A DNA stretch of 64,000 nt, taken from Betaproteobacteria bacterium. Lineage in GTDB: Bacteria > Pseudomonadota > Gammaproteobacteria > Burkholderiales > Casimicrobiaceae. The notes under the pieces were generated by a model that was not told the DNA's origin, did no database searches, and saw only the letters and a list, made by a program, of their open reading frames with translations. Positions within the stretch are counted from its first letter, which is position 1; every line of letters starts with the position of its first letter. Made by a program: the position numbers and the translations under genes. Location: NCBI GenBank assembly GCA_013298145.1, contig JAAFJO010000003.1, positions 434,001 through 498,000 of the forward strand, written 5' to 3'. This document shows, piece by piece, positions 36,295 to 45,405 of the stretch.

Positions 36295-36306
36295 ACTCAA
36301 TTGAGT
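36295..36306. promoter_or_regulatory. Perfect 12-base palindrome
   Basis: ACTCAATTGAGT lies in an AT-rich patch 167 bases before the next gene. It could be an operator, but this is a single site with no known regulator. Confidence 0.2.
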
Positions 36307-36472
36307 GGCTTTTTTTACCAGCGAATAGCGAGAAAAACTAAAAACTTGAGAACTACGCTAATGTGCTCGAAGCGCTCGATTTATAAGCGGCCACACGTAA
36401 TTTTTTTCTTTTCGACACGACAGCGATCACGAAACAGCGCAGAATACTGGCTTCTTCACGACGAACGATTTC

Positions 36473-36838
36473 ATGATCCGCGACGCAACCTTTCCGATTA
36501 CGCTGATCGTTGGCGGTTTTGCATTACTCGCCTGGAATTTCGGCTGGATCCCAGACTGGAATACGCTTATCGCGCTCGCATTCGTGATTGCTGGCGCGGC
36601 GATCCTAGTTTTTGATGGTTTGACCAAGAAATCAATCGTCACCGGGCCCGTATTGATCTCGCTTGGAGCTGCTTGGTACGGCTATTTCGAACTTGGCTGG
36701 CGCTCGCGACTCATCATTCCGCTCCTGATGATCTTTGCTGGGCTCATGATGTTGATCGCGCGCTTTGCACCGCTCGCAGATTCAAAACAACATGGCGTGC
36801 TCGCGCCTCGCGAACGCAACGACCATACGTTTAAGTGA
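36473..36838 (+). CDS. Small integral membrane protein (LiaI/DUF5668-like)
   Basis: A 121-residue protein with four predicted membrane helices in two hairpins (FPITLIVGGFALLAWNFGWIPDW, TLIALAFVIAGAAILVFDGL, GPVLISLGAAWYGYF, LIIPLLMIFAGLMMLIARF) and a charged C-terminal tail. The repeated helix-turn pattern resembles the LiaI/LiaF transmembrane region family. It lies 71 bases before accA on the same strand. Function unknown. Confidence 0.7.
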   Translation: MIRDATFPITLIVGGFALLAWNFGWIPDWNTLIALAFVIAGAAILVFDGLTKKSIVTGPVLISLGAAWYGYFELGWRSRLIIPLLMIFAGLMMLIARFAPLADSKQHGVLAPRERNDHTFK

Positions 36839-36909
36839 ATCCAAGGCGACCAGACAACGTGTCGCCGAATGGCGACGGCCCGATCCGCTAAGCACATAGA
36901 ATTCGCGTC

Positions 36910-37878
36910 ATGGCAAAACAACACTATCTCGATTTTGAGCAGCCCATCGCGGAGCTACAGGCCCGCATTGACGAACTGACTGAACTGCACAACGGCGTCG
37001 ATCAGCTCGACGTGTCCGATGAGCTGAAGAAGCTTCGCAAGAAATTGATCGAACTCAGTAAATCGATCTACGCGAAGCTAACACCTTGGCAGATTGCATT
37101 GGTTGCGCGCCACCCGCAGCGGCCGTACACTTTTGACTACGCGAACGGGCTGTTCTCTGAATTCGTCGAGCTTCACGGTGACCGTTCGTTCGCGGATGAT
37201 CACGCAATCGTTGGCGGTTTCGCAAAGTTCAACGGTCGAAGCTGCATGGTCATCGGCCATCAAAAAGGTCGCGACACCAAAGAAAAGGTGCTACGTAACT
37301 GGGGAATGCCACGCCCGGAAGGCTACCGAAAGGCGCTTCGGCTGATGAAGTTAGCCGATAAGTTCGGATTACCCATCTTTACCTTCGTTGATACGCCCGG
37401 TGCCTATCCAGGCGTTGACGCGGAAGAGCGCGGACAATCGGAGGCTATTGGCCGTAACCTCTTCGAAATGGCGCAAATTCGCGTGCCGATCATCGTGACG
37501 ATCATTGGCGAAGGTGGCTCCGGTGGCGCACTCGCCATCGCCGTCGGCGACACGACGATCATGTTGCAATATTCAACCTACTCGGTGATTTCGCCTGAAG
37601 GATGTGCCTCCATTCTGTGGAAAAGCGCAGAGCGCGCATCGGACGCGGCAGAAAGCCTGGGCATCACTGCAGCGCGACTAAAGGCACTCAATTTGATCGA
37701 CTTCGTCGTACCTGAGCCCGCCGGCGGCGCTCATCGCGATCCCGTGGGCGTGATGGAGCAACTCAAACCGATCCTTGAGGCCGAGCTCGCACGTTTGTCT
37801 CCGCTCACCGCGACCGAGCGGATTGCGCAGCGTCGAGCGCGCCTCGCAGCCTACGGCCCGGTGAAGCTCGCGGCGTAG
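36910..37878 (+). CDS. accA: Acetyl-CoA carboxylase carboxyltransferase subunit alpha
   Basis: With AccD it transfers the carboxyl group from biotin-BCCP to acetyl-CoA, making malonyl-CoA for fatty acid synthesis. Full length at 322 residues: [17 protein letters not shown] at the N-terminus, [66 protein letters not shown] and [11 protein letters not shown]. It is followed 32 bases later by tilS, the usual betaproteobacterial arrangement. Confidence 0.98.
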   Translation: MAKQHYLDFEQPIAELQARIDELTELHNGVDQLDVSDELKKLRKKLIELSKSIYAKLTPWQIALVARHPQRPYTFDYANGLFSEFVELHGDRSFADDHAIVGGFAKFNGRSCMVIGHQKGRDTKEKVLRNWGMPRPEGYRKALRLMKLADKFGLPIFTFVDTPGAYPGVDAEERGQSEAIGRNLFEMAQIRVPIIVTIIGEGGSGGALAIAVGDTTIMLQYSTYSVISPEGCASILWKSAERASDAAESLGITAARLKALNLIDFVVPEPAGGAHRDPVGVMEQLKPILEAELARLSPLTATERIAQRRARLAAYGPVKLAA

Positions 37879-37910
37879 CGAAACGTTCATGCTCTTGCGC
37901 GCAGGCACGC

Positions 37911-39410
37911 GTGGAAACTGAAAAAGGGAATCTGCCCGCAGCGACAGACGCAGCAAAAAATGATGCGGCGGAACGGGTTCGCAAGGTAATTGCCGCATGG
38001 CTCGCATCCAGCTCCGAAGAGCTCTGCGTTGCGTTCTCGGGCGGTATCGATTCAAGCGTTTTGCTTCACGCGCTGCATACCGCCCTCGCCGAGCGCGGCG
38101 AGCTCAAGCGCCTATCGGCGCTTCACGTTCACCACGGCCTTCAAGCTAACGCCGATCACTGGCGCGCGCACTGTGCACGCGTTGCGAGCGCAGTTGGCAT
38201 TACTTTTTACGCGTACGAAGCTCGCATCGATCGCAATGATTCGCGAGGCATTGAGGCCGCGGCGAGAGAGGCGCGCTACGCTATCTTCAAATCTCATCTA
38301 AATGCATACGCCCAGCAAAGACTACTGATCGCGCATCACGCGCGAGACCAAGCCGAGAGCGTGCTGCTGCAGCTGTTACGAGGCGCTGGCCCCTCGGGCT
38401 TGTCAGGTATGGCTGACGAAAGCGCGAAATGGTCGCGCCCCCTCCTCGATGCTGCCAAAGCCGATATCGATGCCTACCAAATCGTGCATCAAGTCGCGCA
38501 CATTACCGATGACAGCAATACGGACACCCATTTCGCCCGAAACCGCTTGAGGGCGCGCGTTTGGCCCGCCTTAGTCGCAAACTTTCCCGCCGCCGAGGCG
38601 ACCCTCGCGCGCGCGGCACGATGGCAGCAAGAAGCAAGCACGCTCGCCGATGCGCTTGCCGAGCTTGATTTCGCAGCCTGCAAATCGCTCTGGGGCGTGT
38701 CGATTTCGAAGTGGGCGCAGCTCAACAGCACGCGTCGTCGCAATGTGTTGCGATACTGGTGTTCGCGACTCGCGCTCCCCGCTCAGGGATCGGCCCGATT
38801 GTGCGAATGGGAACGACAAATCGAATCGTCGGGCACTGACAACTCGCTCGCGCTCTCTCATCGCTCGTTCGTCGGTTGCTTTCGTCGCTACCGCGATCAT
38901 CTTTGCTACGTTGCGCCTGTTGAAACACCGGATTTGCAGTGGCGGTGTGAGTGGCGTGGCGAAACGCGATTGGCCTGGCCGCACGGTGTGTTCGTTGCGC
39001 TGCCTCGCGAAGGTGCGACGACCCCGTCGAAAGTTAATATTGTTTCGCAGATTTCACAAATTTTATTGGGACGAAACGCAATTTTTCGATATTGGCGGTC
39101 AACCGATTTATTTGAGTCTAGTCCCAATATAAAAGTCAATTCACTAAAAAAGTTGTTTCAAGAGCACGCGGTGCCCATTTGGCTTCGCGCAACTTGGCCG
39201 GTCCTGGAACTTGATGGTGAGATAGCCGCCGTACTCGGGCTCAAAATCGCTTCTGGGTTTCGTGCCCCGCCAGCAGCGGATTCCCGGGTCTCAGACGGCG
39301 CGAACCACGATGAACGCATCGCCTTGCGCTGGATTCCGCATGGTGCGCCAGACGGCGTTGTTTACGAGTGTGGACCCTTCTTGATCGCGCGGGAGACGCG
39401 CAGCATTTAA
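37911..39410 (+). CDS. tilS: tRNA(Ile)-lysidine synthetase
   Basis: Modifies the anticodon wobble cytidine of tRNA-Ile2 to lysidine so that it reads AUA; an essential cytosolic enzyme. 499 residues from GTG 37911. The PP-loop ATP site is VAFSGGIDSSVLLHAL, followed by HVHHGLQANADHW and AHHARDQAESVLLQLLRGAGPSGLSGM. The C-terminal TilS domain is recognisable from SLKKLFQEHAVPIWLRATWPVLELDGEIAAVLGL. The segment just before it (about residues 374-410) is encoded by an AT-rich patch bearing a palindromic repeat, so part of the linker or C-terminal domain is repeat-derived but in frame. Confidence 0.93.
   Translation: METEKGNLPAATDAAKNDAAERVRKVIAAWLASSSEELCVAFSGGIDSSVLLHALHTALAERGELKRLSALHVHHGLQANADHWRAHCARVASAVGITFYAYEARIDRNDSRGIEAAAREARYAIFKSHLNAYAQQRLLIAHHARDQAESVLLQLLRGAGPSGLSGMADESAKWSRPLLDAAKADIDAYQIVHQVAHITDDSNTDTHFARNRLRARVWPALVANFPAAEATLARAARWQQEASTLADALAELDFAACKSLWGVSISKWAQLNSTRRRNVLRYWCSRLALPAQGSARLCEWERQIESSGTDNSLALSHRSFVGCFRRYRDHLCYVAPVETPDLQWRCEWRGETRLAWPHGVFVALPREGATTPSKVNIVSQISQILLGRNAIFRYWRSTDLFESSPNIKVNSLKKLFQEHAVPIWLRATWPVLELDGEIAAVLGLKIASGFRAPPAADSRVSDGANHDERIALRWIPHGAPDGVVYECGPFLIARETRSI
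39057..39131 (+). repeat. GGGCTAG-family repeat inside the tilS coding sequence
   Basis: Perfect nine-base inverted arms TATTGGGAC (39064-39072) and GTCCCAATA (39121-39129) flank 48 bases. The left flank CAAATTTTATTGGGACGAAA resembles 13990-14007, and CTAGTCC recurs at the right. The surrounding patch (39032-39165) is much more AT-rich than the rest of tilS. Confidence 0.55.
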
Positions 39411-39834
39411 AGCGCCGTTCATAGTGTCGTTCAGTATGCCCCTCGGGCATGCGCTGGGAATGTTTTTCGTTTGTGCCCACACGCTCGGCGAGTCTGCGAC
39501 GAAAAAACGTAGGGCACAGGCCTCGGTATCGTACGTTTCTGCGCGATCTCAGGCGCGTTTCCTAAAGTCGGCAGCAACGTGTCGTGCACCCGTCAGGCTA
39601 CAAAGAAAGCACAGAAGCGCGGGCACCTGGTTGTCGTAATGCAATGTTTTCAAAGTGCAGTTTTCGACACAGTGACTCGCAACAACCCTGACAGCAAGCT
39701 GAAAAGCCGTCCCTAGAATTCGTGTCAACGCGCGTTTCGTGCGCAGCGTTCGCGTTCACAGACCGGATCAGGGCGACCCAAGTGCCGCCGCTGAACGCGA
39801 CAACAAACCACACGCTTCCTCAAGGAGAGACAAG
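39411..39834. other. 424-base gap between tilS and the solute-receptor gene
   Basis: No gene supported. It contains one short hairpin (ATGCCC/GGGCAT, 39436-39450) without a T tract, and AAGGAG just before the next start. Confidence 0.45.
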
Positions 39835-40803
39835 ATGATTCGACGTTTGAGCCGCATTGCTGCGGTGACATTCGCAGCGGTTGCCGCAGCGGCCGCCTTT
39901 GCGTACCCCGATAAACCCGTGAGCGTGGTCGTTCCCTTCGCGGCTGGCGGCCCCACCGATGTGGTTGCGCGCTCGCTCGCGCAAGCCCTCGGCGCTCAGC
40001 TCAAGGGCTCGTTCGTGGTCGAAAACGTGGGTGGCGCCGGTGGCACCATCGGCGCGGGCAAAGTGGCGCGCGCTGCAGGCGACGGCTACACGCTGCTCTT
40101 TCACCACATCGGCATGTCGACTGCCCCGTCGCTCTACCGCAAGCTCGATTTCAAACCTACCGAGGATTTGATTCCGATCGGTGCCGTGGTTGACGTGCCG
40201 ATGACGCTTATCGCCAAGCCGCAGATGGCTCAAGGTAGCGTCAAGGATTTGCTTGGGTACGTACGCGCGAACAAAGACAAGATCAACCTCGCAAATGCCG
40301 GCATTGGATCAGCGTCCCATTTGTGTGGCTTGCTGTTGCAAAACGCGCTTAAGACGGATGTCACCACCGTGCCTTTCCAGGGAACGGGCCCAGCGATGAC
40401 CGCGCTCCTCGGCGGCCAGGTTGATCTCATGTGTGATCAGTCCACCAATACGACCGGGCAAATCAAAGGCGGCAAAGTCAAGGCCTATGCTGTGACAAGC
40501 AAGGGAAAACTTGCGAATTTCCCGGAGCTTCCCACGCTCGCCAGCGAGTTGCCAGGGTTTGAAGTGGGTGTTTGGCACATCCTCTACGCACCGAAAGGCA
40601 CCCCTGCCGATGTGATCAAGAAACTGGAAGCTGGGTTGCAAGCAGCGATCAAAGACCCAGGTTTCGCGAGCAAGATGAAAGATCTCGGCGCGGAGATCAT
40701 GCCAGCGGACAAGCAAACGTCAGCGGGCGCGAAAGCCCACCTCCAGGCCGAAATCGCCAAATGGAGCCCGATCATCCAGGCTGCTAAGGCGTACGCAGAC
40801 TAA
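39835..40803 (+). CDS. TctC/Bug family periplasmic solute-binding protein
   Basis: A 322-residue tripartite tricarboxylate receptor. Start ATG 39835 follows AAGGAGAG and opens a signal peptide (MIRRLSRIAAVTFAAVAAAAAFA). The mature protein begins YPDKPVSVVVPFAAGGPTDVVARSLAQAL, with VVENVGGAGGTIGAGKVARA and VPFQGTGPAMTALLGGQVDLMCDQ, all family hallmarks. Such receptors are numerous in Burkholderiales and mostly lack adjacent TctAB genes, as here; they bind organic acids. The ligand is unknown. Confidence 0.95.
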   Translation: MIRRLSRIAAVTFAAVAAAAAFAYPDKPVSVVVPFAAGGPTDVVARSLAQALGAQLKGSFVVENVGGAGGTIGAGKVARAAGDGYTLLFHHIGMSTAPSLYRKLDFKPTEDLIPIGAVVDVPMTLIAKPQMAQGSVKDLLGYVRANKDKINLANAGIGSASHLCGLLLQNALKTDVTTVPFQGTGPAMTALLGGQVDLMCDQSTNTTGQIKGGKVKAYAVTSKGKLANFPELPTLASELPGFEVGVWHILYAPKGTPADVIKKLEAGLQAAIKDPGFASKMKDLGAEIMPADKQTSAGAKAHLQAEIAKWSPIIQAAKAYAD

Positions 40804-40818
40804 TCGCGTTCCACCCAA

Positions 40819-40850
40819 GAAAACGGCACCTCACGGTGCCGTTTTTTTTT
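40819..40850 (+). terminator. Rho-independent terminator after the Bug receptor
   Basis: AACGGCACC (40822-40830) pairs with GGTGCCGTT (40835-40843) over a four-base loop and runs into a T tract. Confidence 0.93.
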
Positions 40851-41120
40851 GGACGGCCAGCTAGGCCAGCGCCTGTTTTACAGGGGACTACGCATGCAAA
40901 TCGCGCCTACTCGATGCAGCAAAGATCGCGTAGTTACCCCAGCCGGCGGCTGGCTTAATCGCAGATAGGTGAGCTCGACAAACGAGCGCTTATGGCAGGA
41001 TCGAGCGCAATCTCGGCTTCAAGTGAACAGAGGACGGTAGGGCGCGATCAAACGCGCGCCTCGGTGCGTATGCACGTGCGCGCTTAAACGCGTGTGCACT
41101 AACGCGCGCCGGCGAGTGGG
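40851..41120. other. Intergenic region, nothing recognised
   Basis: Between the terminator and a minus-strand gene end. GC-rich near-repeats of GCGCGC words occur around 41040-41110, but no gene or clear palindromic family member was found. Confidence 0.4.
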
Positions 41121-41375
41121 CTATTCGCCGCCGGTACCTGTTTGCTCAATCGCGACCGACTCATCATCACCGCCCTTTTCGAGCAGCTTGGTGAGGCAGC
41201 CAGCGCACGTAAACACCGTACGACCGGCGACTTTACGTGTTTTCCCGCCACGAATAATGGCGGGCTGCTTACAAGTTCCGCATAAGCGGGTCCAGCTTCC
41301 GGCTACAGAGCGCTTTCGAGGCGTAGCCGTTTGTTGGCGAAATTTAGCGATCTGGTTTGCGTCGAGAAAGCTCAT
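41121..41375 (-). CDS. Small putative zinc-ribbon protein
   Basis: 84 residues from ATG 41375 (MSFLDANQIAKFRQQTATPRKRS), preceded by an AGGGTG ribosome site. It carries two CxxC knuckles, LCGTCKQPA and FTCAGCLTKLL, about 23 residues apart, as in a four-cysteine zinc ribbon, with basic residues between them. It is divergent from the membrane protein gene at 41512. I do not know a named family; the paired CxxC motifs are the main argument that it is real. Confidence 0.5.
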   Translation of the reverse strand: MSFLDANQIAKFRQQTATPRKRSVAGSWTRLCGTCKQPAIIRGGKTRKVAGRTVFTCAGCLTKLLEKGGDDESVAIEQTGTGGE

Positions 41376-41511
41376 CGTCACCCTGTGTTCCGCCAGTCTC
41401 CCTCCGAGCCACTTCACGTTCAGCCACCGGAAAACCCTGTATTCGAGAGCAATCCAAAGACGTGTTATAAAACTCGGTTACGCTGGCGTGCGTTTTCCAA
41501 CAGCCGCAATT

Positions 41512-41949
41512 ATGTCTCAAATTCGAACTTTTTTCCAGCGTCCACATCCTCACCGGCTCACCTCTCAGGCTTCGACATCTTCGCGCCAGCGGGGCGCGGC
41601 CTGGCTTCTCATCATCGGATTGATCGCGATTGCGCTCACGTCGCTCTACGCGCTCGTTGTCTGGAAGTGGAGCTATTCGAGCGGTGAGCGCGTCGGCATC
41701 GTGCAAAAGATTTCGAAAAAAGGCTGGGTTTGCAAAACCTGGGAGGGCGAGCTCAACATGGTGGTGCTGCCCGGCGGAATCCCCGAGAAATTTTTCTTTA
41801 CGATCTGGGATGATGCAGTCGCAACTTCAATCAACAAAACGATCGGTAAGCGCGTAACGCTCCATTACGAGGAAAAGCTAGGCTTGCCCACCAGCTGCTT
41901 CGGTGACACTCGACACTACGTTACGAAGGTCCAGGTCCTCGAGCCTTAA
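41512..41949 (+). CDS. Conserved single-span membrane protein of unknown function
   Basis: 145 residues from ATG 41512. One N-terminal membrane helix ([23 protein letters not shown]) is followed by a conserved periplasmic domain, [32 protein letters not shown]...[10 protein letters not shown]...[25 protein letters not shown] recall close relatives in many Burkholderiales as conserved hypotheticals, sometimes mislabelled 6-phosphogluconate dehydrogenase. The in-frame stretch upstream to 41092 crosses the divergent gene and is rejected. Its 3' end overlaps kdsB by 29 bases. Confidence 0.8.
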   Translation: MSQIRTFFQRPHPHRLTSQASTSSRQRGAAWLLIIGLIAIALTSLYALVVWKWSYSSGERVGIVQKISKKGWVCKTWEGELNMVVLPGGIPEKFFFTIWDDAVATSINKTIGKRVTLHYEEKLGLPTSCFGDTRHYVTKVQVLEP

Positions 41950-42736
41950 GCGCGCGCCCCCGCTCTCGAGCTGAAGTGACGCTGTGCCTGAGTCGCTCGT
42001 AGTCTTCAGGCGTGTCGATGCCTGGCGGCAGCGCCTCGTCCACCACTCCTACAGCGATCCGATACCCATGCGCTAGCGCGCGCAGCTGCTCGAGCGATTC
42101 GAACCGCTCAATCGCCGGAATGCTCAGTTGTGGAAACGCGCGTAGAAATGCCGCGCGATACGCATAGAGACCGATGTGGCGATAGACCGGCATCTCTGGC
42201 GCGAGCTTGCTCACCCCATCGCGCCAACCATCACGATCATACGGAATCATCGCCCGCGAAAAATAAAGCGCGAAACCGTGTTCATCGAGTACACACTTCA
42301 CGACATTCGCGCTGACCACTTCGGCAAGATCGCTGATCGGGTGGGCGAGCGTCGCGATACTTGCACGCTCGCGCTGCCGAAGCAAATCCGCTACACGAGA
42401 CACTGCCGTCGGTGGAATCAGCGGCTCATCGCCCTGCACGTTAACGACGATCGTTTCATCGGCAAGTCCGAGTGCGCCGACCACTTCGCTGAGCCGATCT
42501 GTGCCTGTCGGATGATCGGCGCGTGTCATTAAGGCATCGACACCGTGTTCACGGCACGCAGTCACAATGCGCTCGTCATCGGTGGCAACCACCACGCGCG
42601 ACGCCCCGGCGCTCTGCGCTTGTTCTGCCACACGCACCACCATGGGTTTGCCGCCAATATCAATCAGGGGTTTGCCAGGAAACCGCGTCGATCCAAACCG
42701 CGCCGGAACGATGGCAACAAACGAAGAATCACTCAT
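41921..42736 (-). CDS. kdsB: 3-deoxy-manno-octulosonate cytidylyltransferase
   Basis: Activates Kdo as CMP-Kdo for lipopolysaccharide inner-core assembly. 271 residues. It has [65 protein letters not shown] and [12 protein letters not shown]. The last ~20 residues ([15 protein letters not shown]) extend beyond the usual end and overlap the convergent gene. Part of the exbB-exbD-lpxK-Trm112-kdsB envelope operon. Confidence 0.97.
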   Translation of the reverse strand: MSDSSFVAIVPARFGSTRFPGKPLIDIGGKPMVVRVAEQAQSAGASRVVVATDDERIVTACREHGVDALMTRADHPTGTDRLSEVVGALGLADETIVVNVQGDEPLIPPTAVSRVADLLRQRERASIATLAHPISDLAEVVSANVVKCVLDEHGFALYFSRAMIPYDRDGWRDGVSKLAPEMPVYRHIGLYAYRAAFLRAFPQLSIPAIERFESLEQLRALAHGYRIAVGVVDEALPPGIDTPEDYERLRHSVTSARERGRALKARGPGPS

Positions 42737-42771
42737 GAAAAATCGGGGTCAGGGGTCGGTTTACACGCGGC

Positions 42772-42969
42772 CTATGCGCGGCGATTCAGCGCGTCGAGTT
42801 CAGCATCGCTTAACGTGCGGGCCTCTTCTTCGAGCATTACCGGAATGTCGTTGCGGATCGGGTAGGCCAATCGTGCAGATTTGGAGATGAGTTCAGACGC
42901 ACTCTTGTCGTAGATAAGCGGCCCTTTCGTGACAGGGCATACGAGGATTTCAAGCAGTTTGGGATTCAT
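42772..42969 (-). CDS. Trm112 family protein (YcaR-like)
   Basis: A 65-residue protein beginning [18 protein letters not shown] and containing [19 protein letters not shown], the exact layout of YcaR between lpxK and kdsB in many proteobacteria. Only one of the family's zinc cysteines is evident, so it may not bind zinc. Its start overlaps the lpxK 3' end by 20 bases. Confidence 0.9.
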   Translation of the reverse strand: MNPKLLEILVCPVTKGPLIYDKSASELISKSARLAYPIRNDIPVMLEEEARTLSDAELDALNRRA

Positions 42970-44047
42970 GTTTCTTCGGAGCGGGCTCGTGTTGCGCGGC
43001 CTCGCCCTCTTCCAGTGATCGCATATCTAGGCGGTGGCCCGTAATTGCGCTTAGTTTATCGAGGAGCTTGCGCTTCGTTTGTGGCGCGAGGTGCACGCTC
43101 ATGGGGACTACCCACATGTTGGATTGAGCGAAGGGTTTGCATTTCACCGCGTCTTTTTCTGTCATAAGAATCGGACGCGACTCCAAGGTCGCGAAATCAT
43201 TCCACGAAAAATCGTGGTGATCGGCAAACGCGAGCAACTTTCCGTCGATGCCTTGGCGTTTGAGCGCATCGGCAAACTGCCGGGGGTTAGCGATACCCGC
43301 TGCGATGTAGGGGCGCGAATTGTTGAAGTGCAAGAGTGAAACAATCTTGCTGGGATCGGTAAGCAAGTAGGCCTTTTGCAGTTTACGCACGGCAACGTGA
43401 TGATTGCCGTCCTTGTAGCCGCTACTCGGCGGGTTCCACGCGGTCGTAATGCGCAAATCGCACTCGCGCGCTCGCGAACGCGGCTCGCGCAACGGCCCGG
43501 CGGGGAGGAGCTCACCATTCCCATAGCCACGCTCCTGGCTGATCACTTCCACCTCAATATCGCGAAACAATCGATAGTGCTGAAGGCCGTCGTCGGCCAC
43601 GATCACGTTCACGTCAGCGTGGCGTGCGAGCAGCTCGCGACAGGCCGCAACTCGATCCGCGCACACAACCACCGGCACGCCCAGCGCAGCGTGCAGTAAC
43701 GGCTCATCGCCCACGGCTTTAGCGGAAGATTCTGGACGCACGAGGATAGGACGTTTCGGGCTCACGGGATAGCCGCGTGACACCACCCCGGGTCGATAGC
43801 CAAACTGCTGCAGGCAGCGCACGATTGATTGCACGACCGGTGTCTTGCCGGCGCCGCCGACGACGACGTTTCCCACCGCGATAACCGGCACGCCTACATG
43901 CTCCTGCTTACGCAACCCCTTGCGAAAGGCCCAGGTACGCACACGCCCCACCGCCCCGTAAACAAACGCAAGCGGACGCAGCATCACCACGCCGGCCCCC
44001 GCGCGGCTACGCCACCAGTTACCCTCAACCCACGAACGAATTCCCAA
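42950..44047 (-). CDS. lpxK: Tetraacyldisaccharide 4'-kinase
   Basis: Phosphorylates the lipid A precursor at the 4' position on the inner membrane. 365 residues: an N-terminal hydrophobic segment, [23 protein letters not shown] with the Walker A motif, [59 protein letters not shown] and [16 protein letters not shown] repeat lies between it and exbD. Confidence 0.97.
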   Translation of the reverse strand: MGIRSWVEGNWWRSRAGAGVVMLRPLAFVYGAVGRVRTWAFRKGLRKQEHVGVPVIAVGNVVVGGAGKTPVVQSIVRCLQQFGYRPGVVSRGYPVSPKRPILVRPESSAKAVGDEPLLHAALGVPVVVCADRVAACRELLARHADVNVIVADDGLQHYRLFRDIEVEVISQERGYGNGELLPAGPLREPRSRARECDLRITTAWNPPSSGYKDGNHHVAVRKLQKAYLLTDPSKIVSLLHFNNSRPYIAAGIANPRQFADALKRQGIDGKLLAFADHHDFSWNDFATLESRPILMTEKDAVKCKPFAQSNMWVVPMSVHLAPQTKRKLLDKLSAITGHRLDMRSLEEGEAAQHEPAPKKHESQTA

Positions 44048-44137
44048 ATCGAACCTCTCTCGACACTAAGACTCCGGTTCAACATCTATTGGGCGTAGAC
44101 CACCCTTTTTGATACTATTGTTTTAAATCGAAATCAG

Positions 44138-44166
44138 GCGCTAGCCCTATTTAGATGGGGCTTGCG
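44138..44166. repeat. GGGCTAG-family repeat at the exbD 3' end
   Basis: CGCTAGCCC (44139-44147) pairs with GGGCTTGCG (44158-44166) with one mismatch around a ten-base AT-rich centre. It overlaps the last codons of exbD, whose stop falls within the element. Confidence 0.6.
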
Positions 44167-44566
44167 TAGCAAAAGTTATGTTCGGGAAATTCGCTGCGCG
44201 CGCCGCTTCCATCACATAGACAACGTCTTGATGTTTCGCATTCGCATCGGCGTTAATGATGATGACGGGATCGGTGGCACCTGCCGCCGCAGACTTCATC
44301 GCGTCGGCGAGTGACGCAACGCCCGTGAAGTTAAACACCTGTTGATTCACCGCGAAACGACCTTTGTCATCCACCCCTACTTGGATTTCCTTGGGACGTT
44401 GCGCTTGCTTCTCGGCCTCAGCCTCGGGCAGCGTGATTTTCAGTTCGGTGAACTTACTGTAGGTCGTCGACGCCATCAGAAAAATCAAGATCACAAGCAA
44501 GACATCGATCAACGGAATGAAGTTGATCTCGGGCTCTTCGCGGAATCGACCACGACGGAAGTTCAT
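44147..44566 (-). CDS. exbD: Biopolymer transport protein ExbD/TolR
   Basis: Inner-membrane partner of ExbB that uses the proton gradient to energise outer-membrane transport or envelope processes. 139 residues with one membrane helix; EPEINFIPLIDVLLVILIFLMAS carries the essential Asp of the family. A periplasmic domain follows (ELKITLPEAEAEK, PVIIINADANAKHQDVVYVMEAAR). The C-terminal codons lie within a palindromic repeat. Confidence 0.95.
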   Translation of the reverse strand: MNFRRGRFREEPEINFIPLIDVLLVILIFLMASTTYSKFTELKITLPEAEAEKQAQRPKEIQVGVDDKGRFAVNQQVFNFTGVASLADAMKSAAAGATDPVIIINADANAKHQDVVYVMEAARAANFPNITFATQAPSK

Positions 44567-44639
44567 TGCAGGCCCTCATGCGACGAGCGTAAAACAACTG
44601 GCGAGCTTCGCAGCGTGTTGAGCCGCTTCAACGTCATAC

Positions 44640-45248
44640 TCATTTGGCTCGATCGCCATGAAGAATGTCGACCATTCTCGTCGCCTGTTGCTCCATCTCG
44701 ATCAGCAGCGAATCCACTTTGCCACGGAAATAGCGATAGAACATGAGCGCCGGAATCGCCACGATAATTCCCATCGCCGTGTTGTAGAGCGCCACCGAGA
44801 TACCGCTCGCAAGCTGCGAAGGGTTAGTGCCTTGCGCGCTCTGCGCCCCGAAAATTTCAATCATGCCGATGATCGTGCCGAGCAGTCCCATTAGCGGGGC
44901 TGCCGCTGCAATCGTGCCAAGGGCATTCAAGAACCGTTCAAGGCCGTGTCCGACGACGCTACCGGTTTCTTCCAGCGCCTCCTTGACGACAGGGCGTGGC
45001 GCGCGAATATTGGCAAGCCCTGCCGCGAGCACTTGCCCGAGCGGGCCTTGACCGGCGGTCAGCGTCACCAATTCTTGGGTGAGCCCCTTTTTTCGGTACT
45101 CATCGATCACTTTATCCACGAGGCCTGGTGGAATCACTTGAGCTCGACGCAGCGACCAGCATCGCTCGATGATGAGCGCGAGCGCGACGATTGACATGAA
45201 GATCAGAGGCCAAATCGGCCAGCCTGCGGCTTTGATAATGTCCCACAT
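44640..45248 (-). CDS. exbB: MotA/TolQ/ExbB proton channel protein
   Basis: A 202-residue proton channel component with three membrane helices: WPIWPLIFMSIVALALIIERCWSLRRAQ at the start, then GLERFLNALGTIAAAAPLMGLLGTIIGMIEIF and ISVALYNTAMGIIVAIPALMFYRYF. First gene of the exbB-exbD-lpxK-Trm112-kdsB series, so the proton-driven complex is co-expressed with lipid A and Kdo genes. Confidence 0.95.
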   Translation of the reverse strand: MWDIIKAAGWPIWPLIFMSIVALALIIERCWSLRRAQVIPPGLVDKVIDEYRKKGLTQELVTLTAGQGPLGQVLAAGLANIRAPRPVVKEALEETGSVVGHGLERFLNALGTIAAAAPLMGLLGTIIGMIEIFGAQSAQGTNPSQLASGISVALYNTAMGIIVAIPALMFYRYFRGKVDSLLIEMEQQATRMVDILHGDRAK

Positions 45249-45405
45249 AGGGTGCGCTTACCCGCGAAATCAATACAGCTTGCGAGTGTAACTGGCGAAT
45301 GAGTCGGCGCGAAGGGCAGGCCGCAATTCGCGGCGCTCCCCGAGCGCTAACAGCGTCGCGGCAACGCGCAGACGATGCGACGCGTTTCGCCGCCAAGCAC
45401 TTTCG

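Noticed and set aside
41092..41511. 420-base in-frame upstream extension of the membrane protein gene
   Set aside because: It crosses the divergent zinc-ribbon gene, and the conserved protein starts at ATG 41512.
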